From: CAZOVB01 sp046541415
GTDB lineage: Bacteria; Planctomycetota; Phycisphaerae; SM23-33
Assembly: GCA_046541415.1 (NCBI GenBank)
Contig: JBKHDI010000023.1
Span: 1 to 44,804 of the forward strand
Direction of reading: 5' to 3'
Length of the DNA: 44,804 nucleotides
Shown: piece by piece, positions 33,463 through 42,180 of the stretch
Layout of the letters: each line of letters opens with the position of its first letter
Numbering within the stretch: the stretch's first letter is position 1
Notes under the pieces: generated by a model
Databases searched by the model: none
What the model was told of the DNA's origin: nothing
The model's input: only the letters and a program-made list of their open reading frames with translations
Translations under genes and position numbers: made by a program

Positions 33463-34443
33463 ATGGCGAAAAAGACAAAATGGGGCATCCTGGCCACCGG
33501 CAGGATCGCCGGCCAATTCGCCCGGGGCCTGGCCTCGGCGGAAGGGGCCGAACTGGTTGCCTGCGGATCGCGCAGCCGGCAGTCCGCCGACGCCTTTGCC
33601 GCCGAGCACGGAATCGGCCGTGCCTGCGGGTCGTACCAGCAGCTGGCCGCCCAAAGCGATGTCGATGTGATCTACATCGCCACGCCGCATACCGAGCACT
33701 GCGAAAACACGCTGCTTTGCCTGCAGCACGGCAAGGCGGTTCTCTGCGAGAAACCCTTCGCGGTCAACGTCGACCAGGCCCGGCGCATGGTCGATGCTGC
33801 CAGGTCGGCCGGGCTGTTCTGCATGGAGGCGATGTGGACGCGGTTCTTCCCGGCCATGGCGAAGCTGCGGGAGATCCTCGCCGCCGGGACGATCGGCCAG
33901 CCGCGGTTGGTCCAGGCGGACTTCGGCTTCCGCACCGGCTGGGACCCGCAGTCGCGCCTTCTGAACCCGGACCTGGCCGGCGGGGGCCTGCTGGACGTGG
34001 GCGTCTATGCGATTTCGCTGGCCTCGATGGTTCTCGGTCCGGCCCAGCGGGCCACGGGCCTGGCCGAGATCGGCGATACCGGTGTGGACACCCAGGCGGG
34101 CATGGTCCTGCAGCACGACGGCGGGGCGATTTCCGTCTTGGCCTGCGGCGTGCGGACGCAGACACCCCAGGACGCCTGGGTCCTCGGCAGCGAGGGCCGC
34201 ATCCGCATCCACAGCCCGTTCTGGAAACCGGCGAAACTGACGGTCTATTCCGGCGACTCGGAGCAGACGATCCAGCCGGATTGCAGGGGCAACGGCTACA
34301 ACTACCAGGCCGAGCACGTCGCCGATTGCCTCCAGGCCGCCCGAACCGAAAGCCCCGTCATGCCCCTGGACGAAACGGTCCGGATCATCCGGACAATGGA
34401 CCAGTTCCGCAGCCAGTGGGGCCTGCAGTATCCTTTTGAATAA
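33463..34443 (+). CDS. Gfo/Idh/MocA family oxidoreductase
   Basis: A 326-residue NAD(P)-dependent dehydrogenase. The Rossmann domain begins WGILATGRIAGQFARGL and carries the family motif LCEKPFAVN, whose Lys acts in catalysis. The C-terminal alpha/beta domain includes GGGLLDVGVYAISLASMVLG. It resembles dimeric dihydrodiol dehydrogenase-like and 1,5-anhydro-sugar reductase-like members; the substrate is most likely a sugar or polyol. ATG 33463 follows GGAGG by 7 bases. The aldo/keto reductase gene starts 17 bases downstream and is surely co-transcribed. Confidence 0.9.
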   Translation: MAKKTKWGILATGRIAGQFARGLASAEGAELVACGSRSRQSADAFAAEHGIGRACGSYQQLAAQSDVDVIYIATPHTEHCENTLLCLQHGKAVLCEKPFAVNVDQARRMVDAARSAGLFCMEAMWTRFFPAMAKLREILAAGTIGQPRLVQADFGFRTGWDPQSRLLNPDLAGGGLLDVGVYAISLASMVLGPAQRATGLAEIGDTGVDTQAGMVLQHDGGAISVLACGVRTQTPQDAWVLGSEGRIRIHSPFWKPAKLTVYSGDSEQTIQPDCRGNGYNYQAEHVADCLQAARTESPVMPLDETVRIIRTMDQFRSQWGLQYPFE

Positions 34444-34460
34444 CACGCAGGAGTCTTTCG

Positions 34461-35435
34461 ATGCCCATGCAGTACGGCAATATTCCGGGGGTGGAAAAGC
34501 CCGTCTCCCGCATCGTGCAGGGGACGGTGATGATCAACTCGGCCGAGGATGACGGGCAGTTCGCGTTGCTCGACGGCATCTTCCAGCGCGGGTGCAACAC
34601 GTTCGATACCGCCCACGTGTACGGCGGGGGCAGGAACGAACGGGCCGTGGGCCGGTGGGTCCGCGACCGGTCCCTGCGCGACCGGGTGGTGATCATCGCC
34701 AAGGGCGCCCACCACAACGCCGACCGCCGCCGCGTGACCCCGTTCGACATCACCTCGGATCTGCACGACTCGCTGGCGCGGCTGGGGTTCGAGTACATCG
34801 ACCTCTACCTGCTGCACCGGGACGACCCCACCCAGCCGGTCGAGGGAATCGTCGACGTACTGAACGAACATCTCGCCGCCGGGCGGATCCACGCGTTCGG
34901 GGCTTCGAACTGGACGCACAAGCGGATCGCCGAGGCCAACGCCTACGCCCGCCAGAACGGCCTGACGGGGTTCGTCGCCTCCTCGCCGAACTTCTCCCTG
35001 GCCCAGCAGAACGCCGAGCCCTGGGAAGGCTGCGTGAGCATATCCGGCCCGTCGCAGGCCGACGCCCGGAAGTGGTACCAGTCGGCGCAGATGCCGCTGA
35101 TGAGCTGGTCGTCGCTGGCGGGGGGGTTCTTCGCCGGCCAGACTCGCAACGATACCCTGGAAGCCTTTCAGCAGAGTCTGGACGGGATGGTCCGCACCAG
35201 CTACGCCAGCGAGGAGAACTTCCGGCGACTGAAGCGGGCGGAAACGCTGGCCGACGAGAAGGGCCTGACCGTGGCACAGATCGCCGCAGCCTGGGTGCTC
35301 TGCTCGCCGATGAACACCCTGCCCATGTTCGGCCCGCGAAGCCTGGAGGAGTTCGACCAGAACCTCGCTGCTTTGGATGTCGTGCTCAGCGATGCCGAGC
35401 GCGACTGGCTGGATCTGCGGTCCGATCAGCGGTAA
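34461..35435 (+). CDS. Aldo/keto reductase
   Basis: A 324-residue NADPH-dependent aldo/keto reductase with the (beta/alpha)8 fold. The catalytic tetrad is visible: D in NTFDTAHVYGGG, Y in the same HVYGGG segment, K in VVIIAKGAHH and H in YLLHRDDP. The cofactor-binding end reads LCSPMNTLPMFGPRSLEEFD. Its pairing with a Gfo/Idh/MocA dehydrogenase suggests sequential oxidation and reduction of a sugar derivative. ATG 34461 follows CAGGAG. It converges on the S41 gene with a 22-base gap. Confidence 0.9.
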   Translation: MPMQYGNIPGVEKPVSRIVQGTVMINSAEDDGQFALLDGIFQRGCNTFDTAHVYGGGRNERAVGRWVRDRSLRDRVVIIAKGAHHNADRRRVTPFDITSDLHDSLARLGFEYIDLYLLHRDDPTQPVEGIVDVLNEHLAAGRIHAFGASNWTHKRIAEANAYARQNGLTGFVASSPNFSLAQQNAEPWEGCVSISGPSQADARKWYQSAQMPLMSWSSLAGGFFAGQTRNDTLEAFQQSLDGMVRTSYASEENFRRLKRAETLADEKGLTVAQIAAAWVLCSPMNTLPMFGPRSLEEFDQNLAALDVVLSDAERDWLDLRSDQR

Positions 35436-35457
35436 CCGCCGGGAGCGGGGGCGGGCG

Positions 35458-36906
35458 TCAGTCTTCTTCCGGCTCGTTGGCGCTGCGGGCGTAGGTCGGC
35501 TGGCCGATGACTCTCGATGCGGATTCGGCGATCGCGCGGGCCAGGATCGGGTCTGCCTGCTGGGTCCGGCGGTCTTCGACGGCCTCGTCCGGGTCGATGC
35601 CGGTGACGGAGTAATCGTCGCCGCGCGGCGAGAGGATGGTCAGTTCGGCCCGGAAGCAGATGACGTACCCGTTGGCCAGGGTGTGCTGGTCGCGTCCGAA
35701 CAGGGCCCCGAAGGTGTCTTCGCCGACGATCCGGGCTGCGCCGTTGTCTCGCAGGGCCATTGCGAGCATCTCGGCGGCGGAGGCGGTGGCGCGGTTGGTC
35801 AGGAGGGTCACTTCGGCCTGGACGGCCCCGGGTTTGGAGAGGAAGACCACCCGCTGGCCTACGCGGAAGGCGAAGGTCTGCAGGGTGCGGCGGTCCAGGA
35901 AGATGTCGGCCACCGCGTTGGCTTCCTCCAGTTTGCCCCCCGTATTGCCCCGCAGATCGAGAACGAAGCGGGTCATCCCGGCCTGCCGGGCCCGGTGGAC
36001 GAGGGTCGAGACCTTTTCGCCGACGCCCGCGCCGTCGAACGAGGGGATGCGGATGTAGCACAGGCCCGCTGTGGGTACCGCGGCGCGGACGGCCAGCGAG
36101 GCGGCAGAGGCCCGTCGCAAGCGGAAACGCAGGCCTTGGCCGTCGCGGACGGCCTTAATTTCCAGGCTCGATCCGACGGGCCCGGCCAGCAGGTCGTCGA
36201 CAGTCTGTGCGGAATCGGCGCTGCTGACAGGCCGACCGTTGACGGAAGTCACCCGGTCGCCGTCTTGCAGGCCCGCCTGGTGGGCGGGGGAAAGCGGCAG
36301 GACGTCGACCACGGGCCAGTTGTCCACCGCCAGGCCCACCACGCCCGGTTCGGGCTGGCTGTTGCGGCGGCGGGACTGTTCGATCGCCGCGGCGACGGCG
36401 GGGGTGTACAACTGGGCGGATTTCGGACCGGCCCCGCGGAGCAGGCCCGCCAGACCGGCGGCGATCAGCTGCTCTTCGTCGTGGACGGCCGGCTGGCGGT
36501 CGTGGATCTGCTGGAGCACGTGGGCGAAGCTGTGGCTGCGGATGGCCGTCCAGATCCATGCCTCCCGATGGGCCGAGGCGATCGGGGCGCCGGTCTGGCT
36601 GCGATACTCGTTGCACATCGCGTCGACGGCGGACCGCGCCAGGCTGCGCGGGTCCGGCTGGGGGTAGGCCCGCTGCATGAGCACGTCGAAGGCCTCGTCG
36701 AGGCAGTTGGTCCGGGCGGAAGGCGGGGTCGAAGCATCGGCGCCGACCGGCCCGGCCGGGGCCGAGTATTCCGCAAGGACCTGCGTTTCCTGCCCCGTCT
36801 GGCAGGTCTTGACGAAACTGGGCGCAGACTGGTCGCGGAAGACGTTGAAGTTGCATCCGCCCAGGCAAAGCAGCGCGGCGGAGAAGATGGCGGCCATCTG
36901 TTTCAT
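35458..36906 (-). CDS. S41-family C-terminal processing protease homologue lacking the catalytic Lys
   Basis: A 482-residue lipoprotein (lipobox LCLGGC, Cys18). A helical N-terminal region (about 40-175) is followed by a PDZ domain (about 188-265) and the S41 protease core (about 275-440). The nucleophile region is intact (S376 in NRATASAAEM). In CtpA/Tsp enzymes the general-base Lys lies 25 residues later in FGKG; here that position is Ala401 (GEDTFGALFG, codon GCC). It may be a pseudoprotease or use another base. ATG 36906 follows GGAGG; ATG 36936 with its own GGAG is an alternative, adding 10 residues before the signal peptide. Confidence 0.85.
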   Translation of the reverse strand: MKQMAAIFSAALLCLGGCNFNVFRDQSAPSFVKTCQTGQETQVLAEYSAPAGPVGADASTPPSARTNCLDEAFDVLMQRAYPQPDPRSLARSAVDAMCNEYRSQTGAPIASAHREAWIWTAIRSHSFAHVLQQIHDRQPAVHDEEQLIAAGLAGLLRGAGPKSAQLYTPAVAAAIEQSRRRNSQPEPGVVGLAVDNWPVVDVLPLSPAHQAGLQDGDRVTSVNGRPVSSADSAQTVDDLLAGPVGSSLEIKAVRDGQGLRFRLRRASAASLAVRAAVPTAGLCYIRIPSFDGAGVGEKVSTLVHRARQAGMTRFVLDLRGNTGGKLEEANAVADIFLDRRTLQTFAFRVGQRVVFLSKPGAVQAEVTLLTNRATASAAEMLAMALRDNGAARIVGEDTFGALFGRDQHTLANGYVICFRAELTILSPRGDDYSVTGIDPDEAVEDRRTQQADPILARAIAESASRVIGQPTYARSANEPEED

Positions 36907-37135
36907 AACCCGTTCCTCCAGGGGTCGGTTGCTCATTCCTCTCCGGCCTGCGACGATGCGTCGGCCGGCAGAGCAGGGCTTTCGCCCCTGCCGGCTATAT
37001 CGACCGCCTGGGAGGGGAGCATGACTTGGGATCGGGCCACAGATGGGATTTTGCAGATGGGATCACCCGGGCCCTGCGGGCTGGGACGACTGTGCTGAAA
37101 ATACCGGTCGCCCGCCGGCAACCAGGTGGGTGTAT
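36907..37135. other. Non-coding gap with a GAAA-loop hairpin
   Basis: This 229-base gap between two minus-strand genes holds no gene that I can support. Its main feature is a hairpin at 36973-36991. I see no clear promoter for the S41 gene. Confidence 0.5.
36973..36991 (-). other. GAAA-tetraloop hairpin upstream of the S41 gene
   Basis: On the minus strand GCAGGGGC and GCCCTGC pair (one bulged base) around a GAAA loop, a very stable RNA shape. It lies about 70 bases before the S41 start and 140 bases after the upstream gene, so it may be a 5' leader structure or a terminator. Confidence 0.4.
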
Positions 37136-39106
37136 TTACCTGTCCAGCCGGGCAGGCTGGGCTTGCTCACTGTCTGCCAGCTTGCGGTTGAACTCGAGCA
37201 ACTGCTCGCGAAGCTCGTTGATCGACCAGGCGATGTAGGCCTCGCTGTGGGCGGGTCTGCCCCGTTTCTCCCGCATCAGTCCCTTGTGGACGGCCATCAG
37301 GAAGACGTCCGCCTCGGCCTCGGTGATGGCCGTCGGATGGGCGCCCCATTCGATCAGTTCCTCGAACCGGCGGCGATGGGCCTTGGAGCTGGCGTACTGC
37401 TGGGCCGTCAGGAAGCTGCCGGGCCTTTGCGAGATCTGCACGCCCTTCAGGGCCATGACGATCGGTTCGTAGTTCAGTTCGGCCGAGAGACGCAGGAACC
37501 GGAACTGCTGTACGTACGTGCCCGTCCGCTGGCCCATCGTGGCCGGGTAGAGCTCGTCTGAGGTCTGGCTGTAGCGTTTGCGGATCTCCGAGAAGAGCAT
37601 GTGGGCCCCGCCGGGGGCGCAGCCGATAATCTCGTTGGTCGCCAGGCGGTTGATCCGGTACTCCCCGTCGGGCCGGCGATAGAGCTCGCCTGCGATTGCG
37701 AAGAGACACTTGAAGATCGCCAACTCGGGCAGGCGGTTGAGCACGGGCTTGTGCTGCTGGCTCTTCAGCTGCATCGAAATATGCACGCTGTGCGGTTCGA
37801 TGTCGAAGAATCGCCGGGTCTGCTGGATGAACTGGCCGAGGATCCACGGGTCGTCGGTGATCGGCTTGGAGAGGTTCGCCTGCAGCGACAGGTTGCCCGG
37901 TGCGACCTCGAAGAACCCCCGCCTCTGACGCTGGGAAAGCTTCGTGTGGTGGTCGTCGACGTGGCCGCCGAGTTTCCAGGTCAGCACGTCCAGGCCGAAG
38001 TCCGGGAAGTAGTAAAACCCGTCGTACTGCCGGTCCCGCAACTGCTGGCCGGAGGGGTTGTCGATCACATCGTGGCCGAGGTTGGAGAACTCCAACTCCG
38101 TTCCCAGGCTGATCGCGCCGCTGCCCATGTGGGTGCGGATGAAGGTCAGTTCGCGTTTGGCCTCGGCCGGTTCGTAGATCGCATCGGCGGCCACGATCGA
38201 CCACCGCACGAAGTCGATGAGGTGATCCTGCTGGAAGTCCAGGTCGGTCAGACAGTCCCCGGCGAGCATGGTCAGCAGAGCCTGGGACGTGTTGAGGATC
38301 CGCAGGGCCATCAGCGAGCTGATCGTCCGGTCGTAGTAGCGCTTCGAGAGGCCCAGGTGGTCCAGTTCGTACCGGAAGTCGCGACGGATGCGTTCCTCGA
38401 ACTGGTTGAAGATCACCTGTCGCATGACCATGGTCAGGTAGTTCGGGGCCAGCAGGCGGGCGTCCTGGTCGCCGGTGATCGCGTGAAAGTCCCGCAGCGG
38501 GTCGTCCTTGATCGAGTGGCGGATGGCGTAATCGCTGATGCCCCCGACCTCGAAGTGGTGGCGGCGCAGGTCGCGGATGGTCGAGCCCCGCAACTCGCCG
38601 ACCGCCCGCCGGGCCGTCCGCTCGGTGGTGTGCAGCTTCTCCCGCTCGGTCTCCAGCAGGGCCGCCTCGATCTTCCGGTCCAGCAAAACCTCCTGCTTGA
38701 GCTCGTCGCGGAACTCGTGGCCGAAGCTGTAGTCCACGCGCTTCTCGTGGCCGATAAAGGCCACCGCCCGCACCGAACCGCTGGAGGTGTAGACCTCGAC
38801 GGTACGCCTGCGATAGTTGTTGCCCTCGTACTTGCGCAGGGCAGCCAGGACCGAGTAATCCAGAGGCCCGATGACCAGCCCGCGGATGCGCCCGTGCTCG
38901 TCGGGGACCGCGTAGAGGTAGGTGTTGTCCGGGCTGATCTTCTTATAGCCGTCCAGCACGCCCTCGCGGGCCAGCAGGACCTCGGGCCCGTCCAGCTGGT
39001 CGGGCCTCATGACGAACTGCAGGCCGGTCACCGCCCGGAAGACCGTCGGGTCCATCAGTGTCCCGTAGGCGAACAGGTTGAACGGCTTGCGTCTGCGTCG
39101 GGTCAT
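37136..39106 (-). CDS. Gamma-glutamylcyclotransferase-like domain fused to a candidate GCS/amidoligase-like domain
   Basis: A 656-residue soluble protein. The N-terminal 120 residues are a GGCT/AIG2-like domain: substrate loop LFAYGTLMDP (Y14-G-T-L17), the probable catalytic Glu94 in RKYEGNNYRRRTV and a closing beta-strand pair. A charged helical stretch (about 130-325) follows. The C-terminal half contains LGTELEFSNLG (E337-x-E339) and HSVHISMQL (H439, H442), with a downstream basic segment. That ExE plus HxH layout recalls glutamate-cysteine ligase-type carboxylate-amine ligases, where the Glu pair binds Mg-ATP; this assignment is tentative. One domain would make, and the other open or cyclise, gamma-glutamyl-type amide bonds. 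It starts 9 bases after the SppA stop. Confidence 0.6.
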   Translation of the reverse strand: MTRRRRKPFNLFAYGTLMDPTVFRAVTGLQFVMRPDQLDGPEVLLAREGVLDGYKKISPDNTYLYAVPDEHGRIRGLVIGPLDYSVLAALRKYEGNNYRRRTVEVYTSSGSVRAVAFIGHEKRVDYSFGHEFRDELKQEVLLDRKIEAALLETEREKLHTTERTARRAVGELRGSTIRDLRRHHFEVGGISDYAIRHSIKDDPLRDFHAITGDQDARLLAPNYLTMVMRQVIFNQFEERIRRDFRYELDHLGLSKRYYDRTISSLMALRILNTSQALLTMLAGDCLTDLDFQQDHLIDFVRWSIVAADAIYEPAEAKRELTFIRTHMGSGAISLGTELEFSNLGHDVIDNPSGQQLRDRQYDGFYYFPDFGLDVLTWKLGGHVDDHHTKLSQRQRRGFFEVAPGNLSLQANLSKPITDDPWILGQFIQQTRRFFDIEPHSVHISMQLKSQQHKPVLNRLPELAIFKCLFAIAGELYRRPDGEYRINRLATNEIIGCAPGGAHMLFSEIRKRYSQTSDELYPATMGQRTGTYVQQFRFLRLSAELNYEPIVMALKGVQISQRPGSFLTAQQYASSKAHRRRFEELIEWGAHPTAITEAEADVFLMAVHKGLMREKRGRPAHSEAYIAWSINELREQLLEFNRKLADSEQAQPARLDR

Positions 39107-39115
39107 CTGGTGGTT

Positions 39116-40981
39116 CTACCGGCGGATTTCCAGGCCATGGGGCATGGCCGTCAGGATCGTCGATCCGTCCATCATCTGCCCCAACTGCAGCAGGTATCGG
39201 ATCGCGGGCTTCTTCTCCAGCAGGCCGACCAGCAGGGCCGCGTCGAGTCGGCCTGACGGGTCCGGCAGGCTGATCGCGCCGCTGGACGAGCCGAACAGGT
39301 CGGCCAGACCGCGGGGACGGGGCAGGTCGATGAAGTTCTGCGTCTTGACCCCGCTGAGCTTCTGGGCAGCGATGACCGCCTGGCGCAGGCCGCCCAGCTG
39401 GTCGACCATGCCGAGCTTCTGGCCCTGGGCTGCGGTGAAGATCCGCCCCTGGGCGACCTGGCTGACATCGGCGATCTGCCCGCGGCGCGACTCGGTCACG
39501 CGGTCGACGAAGAGCTTGTAGGTCTTCTCGGCGTGTTGGCGGATCACGGCTATCTCGCGCTGGCTCCACGGACGCGACAAGGCCAGGCCCGCGTTGGCTC
39601 CACGCGTAAAGGACGTGGTCTGGACCTTGAGCTTCTCCATCAGCCCCTCAGCGGAGATCTTCCCGGCCACCACGCCGATCGAGCCGACGATTGCGGCGGG
39701 GTCGGCGATTATCTTCCTGCCGCCCATCGCCACGTAATAGCCGCCCGAAGCGGCCATGCCCCCGATCGAGACGATCACGGGCTTGTCGCGATTGCAGCGG
39801 GCGGCGGCCTGGTAGATCAGTTCGCTGGCCAGGGCCGATCCGCCGGGCGAGTCGATCCGGAGAATTACCGCCTTGATGTTCGGCTCGGTTCGGGCGGTCT
39901 CCAAGGCCTGGATCAGCGTTTCGTGGCCCGCCCCGCCGGAGGAGAACAGCCCGCCACCGCTCGTGCCCATCATGATCACGCCGTCGACGTGGACGATCGC
40001 GATGGTCGGTTGATTGATCGCCCGGCCCTGGCCTCCCCCCGCCAGCATCGACAGCAGGGCGAAGGGGTTGGAGAAGTCCGGCCCTTTACTGGACTTGGCG
40101 CCGTAGCGGTAGACGATTTCGGCGTCTCGCTGGTCGCTGCTCTGCTGCTGGATGACCCACTGCTCCCACTCATGCAGGGACTGGAGACGATCGACGAACT
40201 TGTGCTTTCTGGCCTGCCGGGCGTCGAACGGGCCCTGGTCGATGGCCTTGCGGACATCCTCGAGAGGCAGGGAGCGGGCCTGGGCGAACTGCCCGCACAT
40301 CTGCGAATAGAGCCCGTCGAGCAGGCGGTTGTACTCGCTGGTCAACTCGTCGCTGGGCTCGGTGCGTGTCAGCGGCTCGGCGGCGCCCTTGAACTTGCCG
40401 ATCTGCACGAACTGGGGCGTCAGGCCCGCCCAGTTCAGCGTGTCCTTGAAGAATGTCACTTCCGCGGCCAGGCCGTAAATGAGCAACCCGCCGGCCGGCT
40501 CGCACGTGACGGTCGTCGCCGAGGAGGCCACCAGGTACTGCACGGCCCCGGCCTCGGTCAGGTGCACGTGGACGGGTTTGACCTTGGCCATCCTGTCGAT
40601 CGCGTCGGCCAGCTCCTGTCCCTGGGCCCAGTTCAGCAGGGGCATGTCGATCTGCAGGGCCACCGCCTCGATCGAGTCGTCGTTGCGTGCCTTGGCCAGT
40701 CGGTGCAGCCAGTCGCGCAGAGTCATCTCGGACGAATCGCCAAAGAGGCTGAAATCCGCCGGGGCGCTGTTGATGATCCCGTCGATCCGCATGTGGGCGA
40801 TCCGCGCCGGACGCGCGGGCTGGGTTTGTTCCTGGACCTCGCCCGGATTCTCGGAACCCACGGCGGTCTGGACGTCTGCCTCGTCCGCCGGGGCTTCTGC
40901 CCGCACCTGCGACCAGCCGAGCGCCAAGACGACGGTCAGGACGATCCACTTGAGTCTGTTCAATGATCCGCAACTGTTCAT
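39116..40981 (-). CDS. sppA: Signal peptide peptidase SppA, S49 family
   Basis: A 621-residue long-form (E. coli-type) SppA, with an N-terminal membrane anchor or signal peptide (about 10-28). The two halves are degenerate repeats of the S49 fold. In the first half K198 (GKFKGAAEP) is the expected general base; in the second half S412 (GGMAASGGYYVAMGG) is the nucleophile, preceded by AVILRIDSPGGSALASE. It degrades leftover signal peptides in the membrane. ATG 40981 follows GGGGAGA and a clear promoter. The GGCT-amidoligase-like gene is coupled downstream. Confidence 0.92.
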   Translation of the reverse strand: MNSCGSLNRLKWIVLTVVLALGWSQVRAEAPADEADVQTAVGSENPGEVQEQTQPARPARIAHMRIDGIINSAPADFSLFGDSSEMTLRDWLHRLAKARNDDSIEAVALQIDMPLLNWAQGQELADAIDRMAKVKPVHVHLTEAGAVQYLVASSATTVTCEPAGGLLIYGLAAEVTFFKDTLNWAGLTPQFVQIGKFKGAAEPLTRTEPSDELTSEYNRLLDGLYSQMCGQFAQARSLPLEDVRKAIDQGPFDARQARKHKFVDRLQSLHEWEQWVIQQQSSDQRDAEIVYRYGAKSSKGPDFSNPFALLSMLAGGGQGRAINQPTIAIVHVDGVIMMGTSGGGLFSSGGAGHETLIQALETARTEPNIKAVILRIDSPGGSALASELIYQAAARCNRDKPVIVSIGGMAASGGYYVAMGGRKIIADPAAIVGSIGVVAGKISAEGLMEKLKVQTTSFTRGANAGLALSRPWSQREIAVIRQHAEKTYKLFVDRVTESRRGQIADVSQVAQGRIFTAAQGQKLGMVDQLGGLRQAVIAAQKLSGVKTQNFIDLPRPRGLADLFGSSSGAISLPDPSGRLDAALLVGLLEKKPAIRYLLQLGQMMDGSTILTAMPHGLEIRR

Positions 40982-41027
40982 GGGTATCTCCCCCCGGCCT
41001 GGCGGGCCGGAAAAAAGGCTTGCAACC

Positions 41028-41056
41028 AGTGTAGCGTTTGGCGGAGCGGACGGCAA
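41028..41056 (-). promoter_or_regulatory. sppA promoter
   Basis: Minus strand: TTGCCG (41056-41051), a 17-bp spacer, TACACT (41033-41028). The leader is about 41 bases. It interleaves with the opposing promoter of the radical SAM gene. Confidence 0.65.
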
Positions 41057-41066
41057 ACTTTACAAT
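41038..41066 (+). promoter_or_regulatory. Leaderless promoter of the radical SAM gene
   Basis: TTGGCG (41038-41043), a 17-bp spacer and TACAAT (41061-41066). The predicted start is 41073, exactly the A of the ATG. Confidence 0.65.
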
Positions 41067-41072
41067 GGACGC

Positions 41073-42119
41073 ATGTCACGCAACCGCAGCGAACCGATGC
41101 CCGTGAAGTACTGGTCCCGCGCGGGCCTGATGCTCAGCTGGTGGTGCAACGCGCGCTGTCCGTCCTGCTACCTGGCCTGCAGCCCCGCCCACAAGGGGTG
41201 GGTCGATCCGGACTGGCTGCTGCGCGTCTGGGCGGGGCTGGTCGCCGCCAGCCCGCATGGCTGTCGGGTGCACCTGACCGGGGGCGAGCCGTTCGGCAAC
41301 TTCCCGCTGCTGCTGGAAATCTGCCGCCGCGCCCGGACAGCAGGGCTGGGCCCGCTGGAGAAGATCGAGACCAACGCCTTCTGGGCAAGCGACGATGGCA
41401 GGACCGCCGAGTGGATCGGCCTGCTCGACCGGGCGGGGATGGAGAAACTGGCCATCTCCGCAGACCCGTGGCACCAGCGATTCGTGCCGATCGCCCGCGC
41501 CCGCTCAGCGGCGCGGATCGCCCGCGACATTCTCGGGCCCGACCGCGTCCAGGTCCGCTGGGAAGACTGGCTGGCCGAGGGTACCGACACGGCCGGGCTG
41601 GCCGGTGCAGCCCTGGAGCAACTGGCCCGGCGGCTGGGCAGCCAAGGTCGCGACCGCTACAACGGCAGGGCGGCAGAGGAGTTAGCCGGCGGAGTTGATC
41701 TCAAGCCCCTGTCCACGCTGGCCGATAGAGCCTGTAACCACGCCCTGTTGCGGGGCAAGCACGTGCACATCAGCCCGGAAGGACTGGTGATTCCCGGCAC
41801 GTGTGCGGGAATCGTGCTCGGGCGCATCGGACCGGACGCAAACGTCGGGGCGATCCGGCAGGGGTTGCACGACGAGCGATTCCCGGCCACCTTGGCGGGA
41901 ATCCTGGCCGAGAAGGGACCTGCAGGCCTGGCCGAACATGCCCGACCGGCGGGGTTCATCCCCCGGGCGGGGTACGCCTCGAAGTGTCACCTGTGTTGGC
42001 ACGTTCGCAGTTGGCTGCACCGACAGGGCGGCCCGGGCTGTCAGCAGTTGGGGCCGGACTGGTGGTATCGCCCGCAGAGAGCCGGATCGGGCCGGGACCA
42101 AGCGGCGGGGCAGGCGTGA
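41073..42119 (+). CDS. Radical SAM protein with C-terminal Cys motifs
   Basis: A 348-residue radical SAM enzyme. The cluster motif is C25-x3-C29-x2-C32 in WWCNARCPSCYLAC, and VHLTGGEPFG is the SAM-binding GGE motif. A C-terminal region has further Cys (GTCAGIVLG, and CHLCWHVR near residue 311) that could hold an auxiliary iron-sulfur cluster, as in SPASM-type enzymes. HISPEGLVIPG also fits that group. Such proteins modify peptides or small molecules; no precursor peptide or partner gene is visible beside it. ATG 41073 has no ribosome binding site and coincides with the predicted transcription start. Substrate unknown. Confidence 0.82.
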   Translation: MSRNRSEPMPVKYWSRAGLMLSWWCNARCPSCYLACSPAHKGWVDPDWLLRVWAGLVAASPHGCRVHLTGGEPFGNFPLLLEICRRARTAGLGPLEKIETNAFWASDDGRTAEWIGLLDRAGMEKLAISADPWHQRFVPIARARSAARIARDILGPDRVQVRWEDWLAEGTDTAGLAGAALEQLARRLGSQGRDRYNGRAAEELAGGVDLKPLSTLADRACNHALLRGKHVHISPEGLVIPGTCAGIVLGRIGPDANVGAIRQGLHDERFPATLAGILAEKGPAGLAEHARPAGFIPRAGYASKCHLCWHVRSWLHRQGGPGCQQLGPDWWYRPQRAGSGRDQAAGQA

Positions 42120-42149
42120 ATTGTGGAAACCTGACAGCATTTTGCGCAG

Positions 42150-42178
42150 TTGACGCTGCTTGGAGGCCGATGTAATGT
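42150..42178 (+). promoter_or_regulatory. Possible promoter of the Ser/Thr kinase gene
   Basis: TTGACG at 42150-42155 is a strong -35. The -10 is poor at 17 bp (TAATGT) or better at 15 bp (TGTAAT, 42171-42176). The gene start is at 42242. Confidence 0.35.
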
Positions 42179-42180
42179 AT

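Noticed and set aside
37601..39256. Long plus-strand open frame opposite the GGCT-amidoligase-like gene
   Set aside because: Shadow translation without domain features, while the minus strand has a GGCT motif and a proper operon position.
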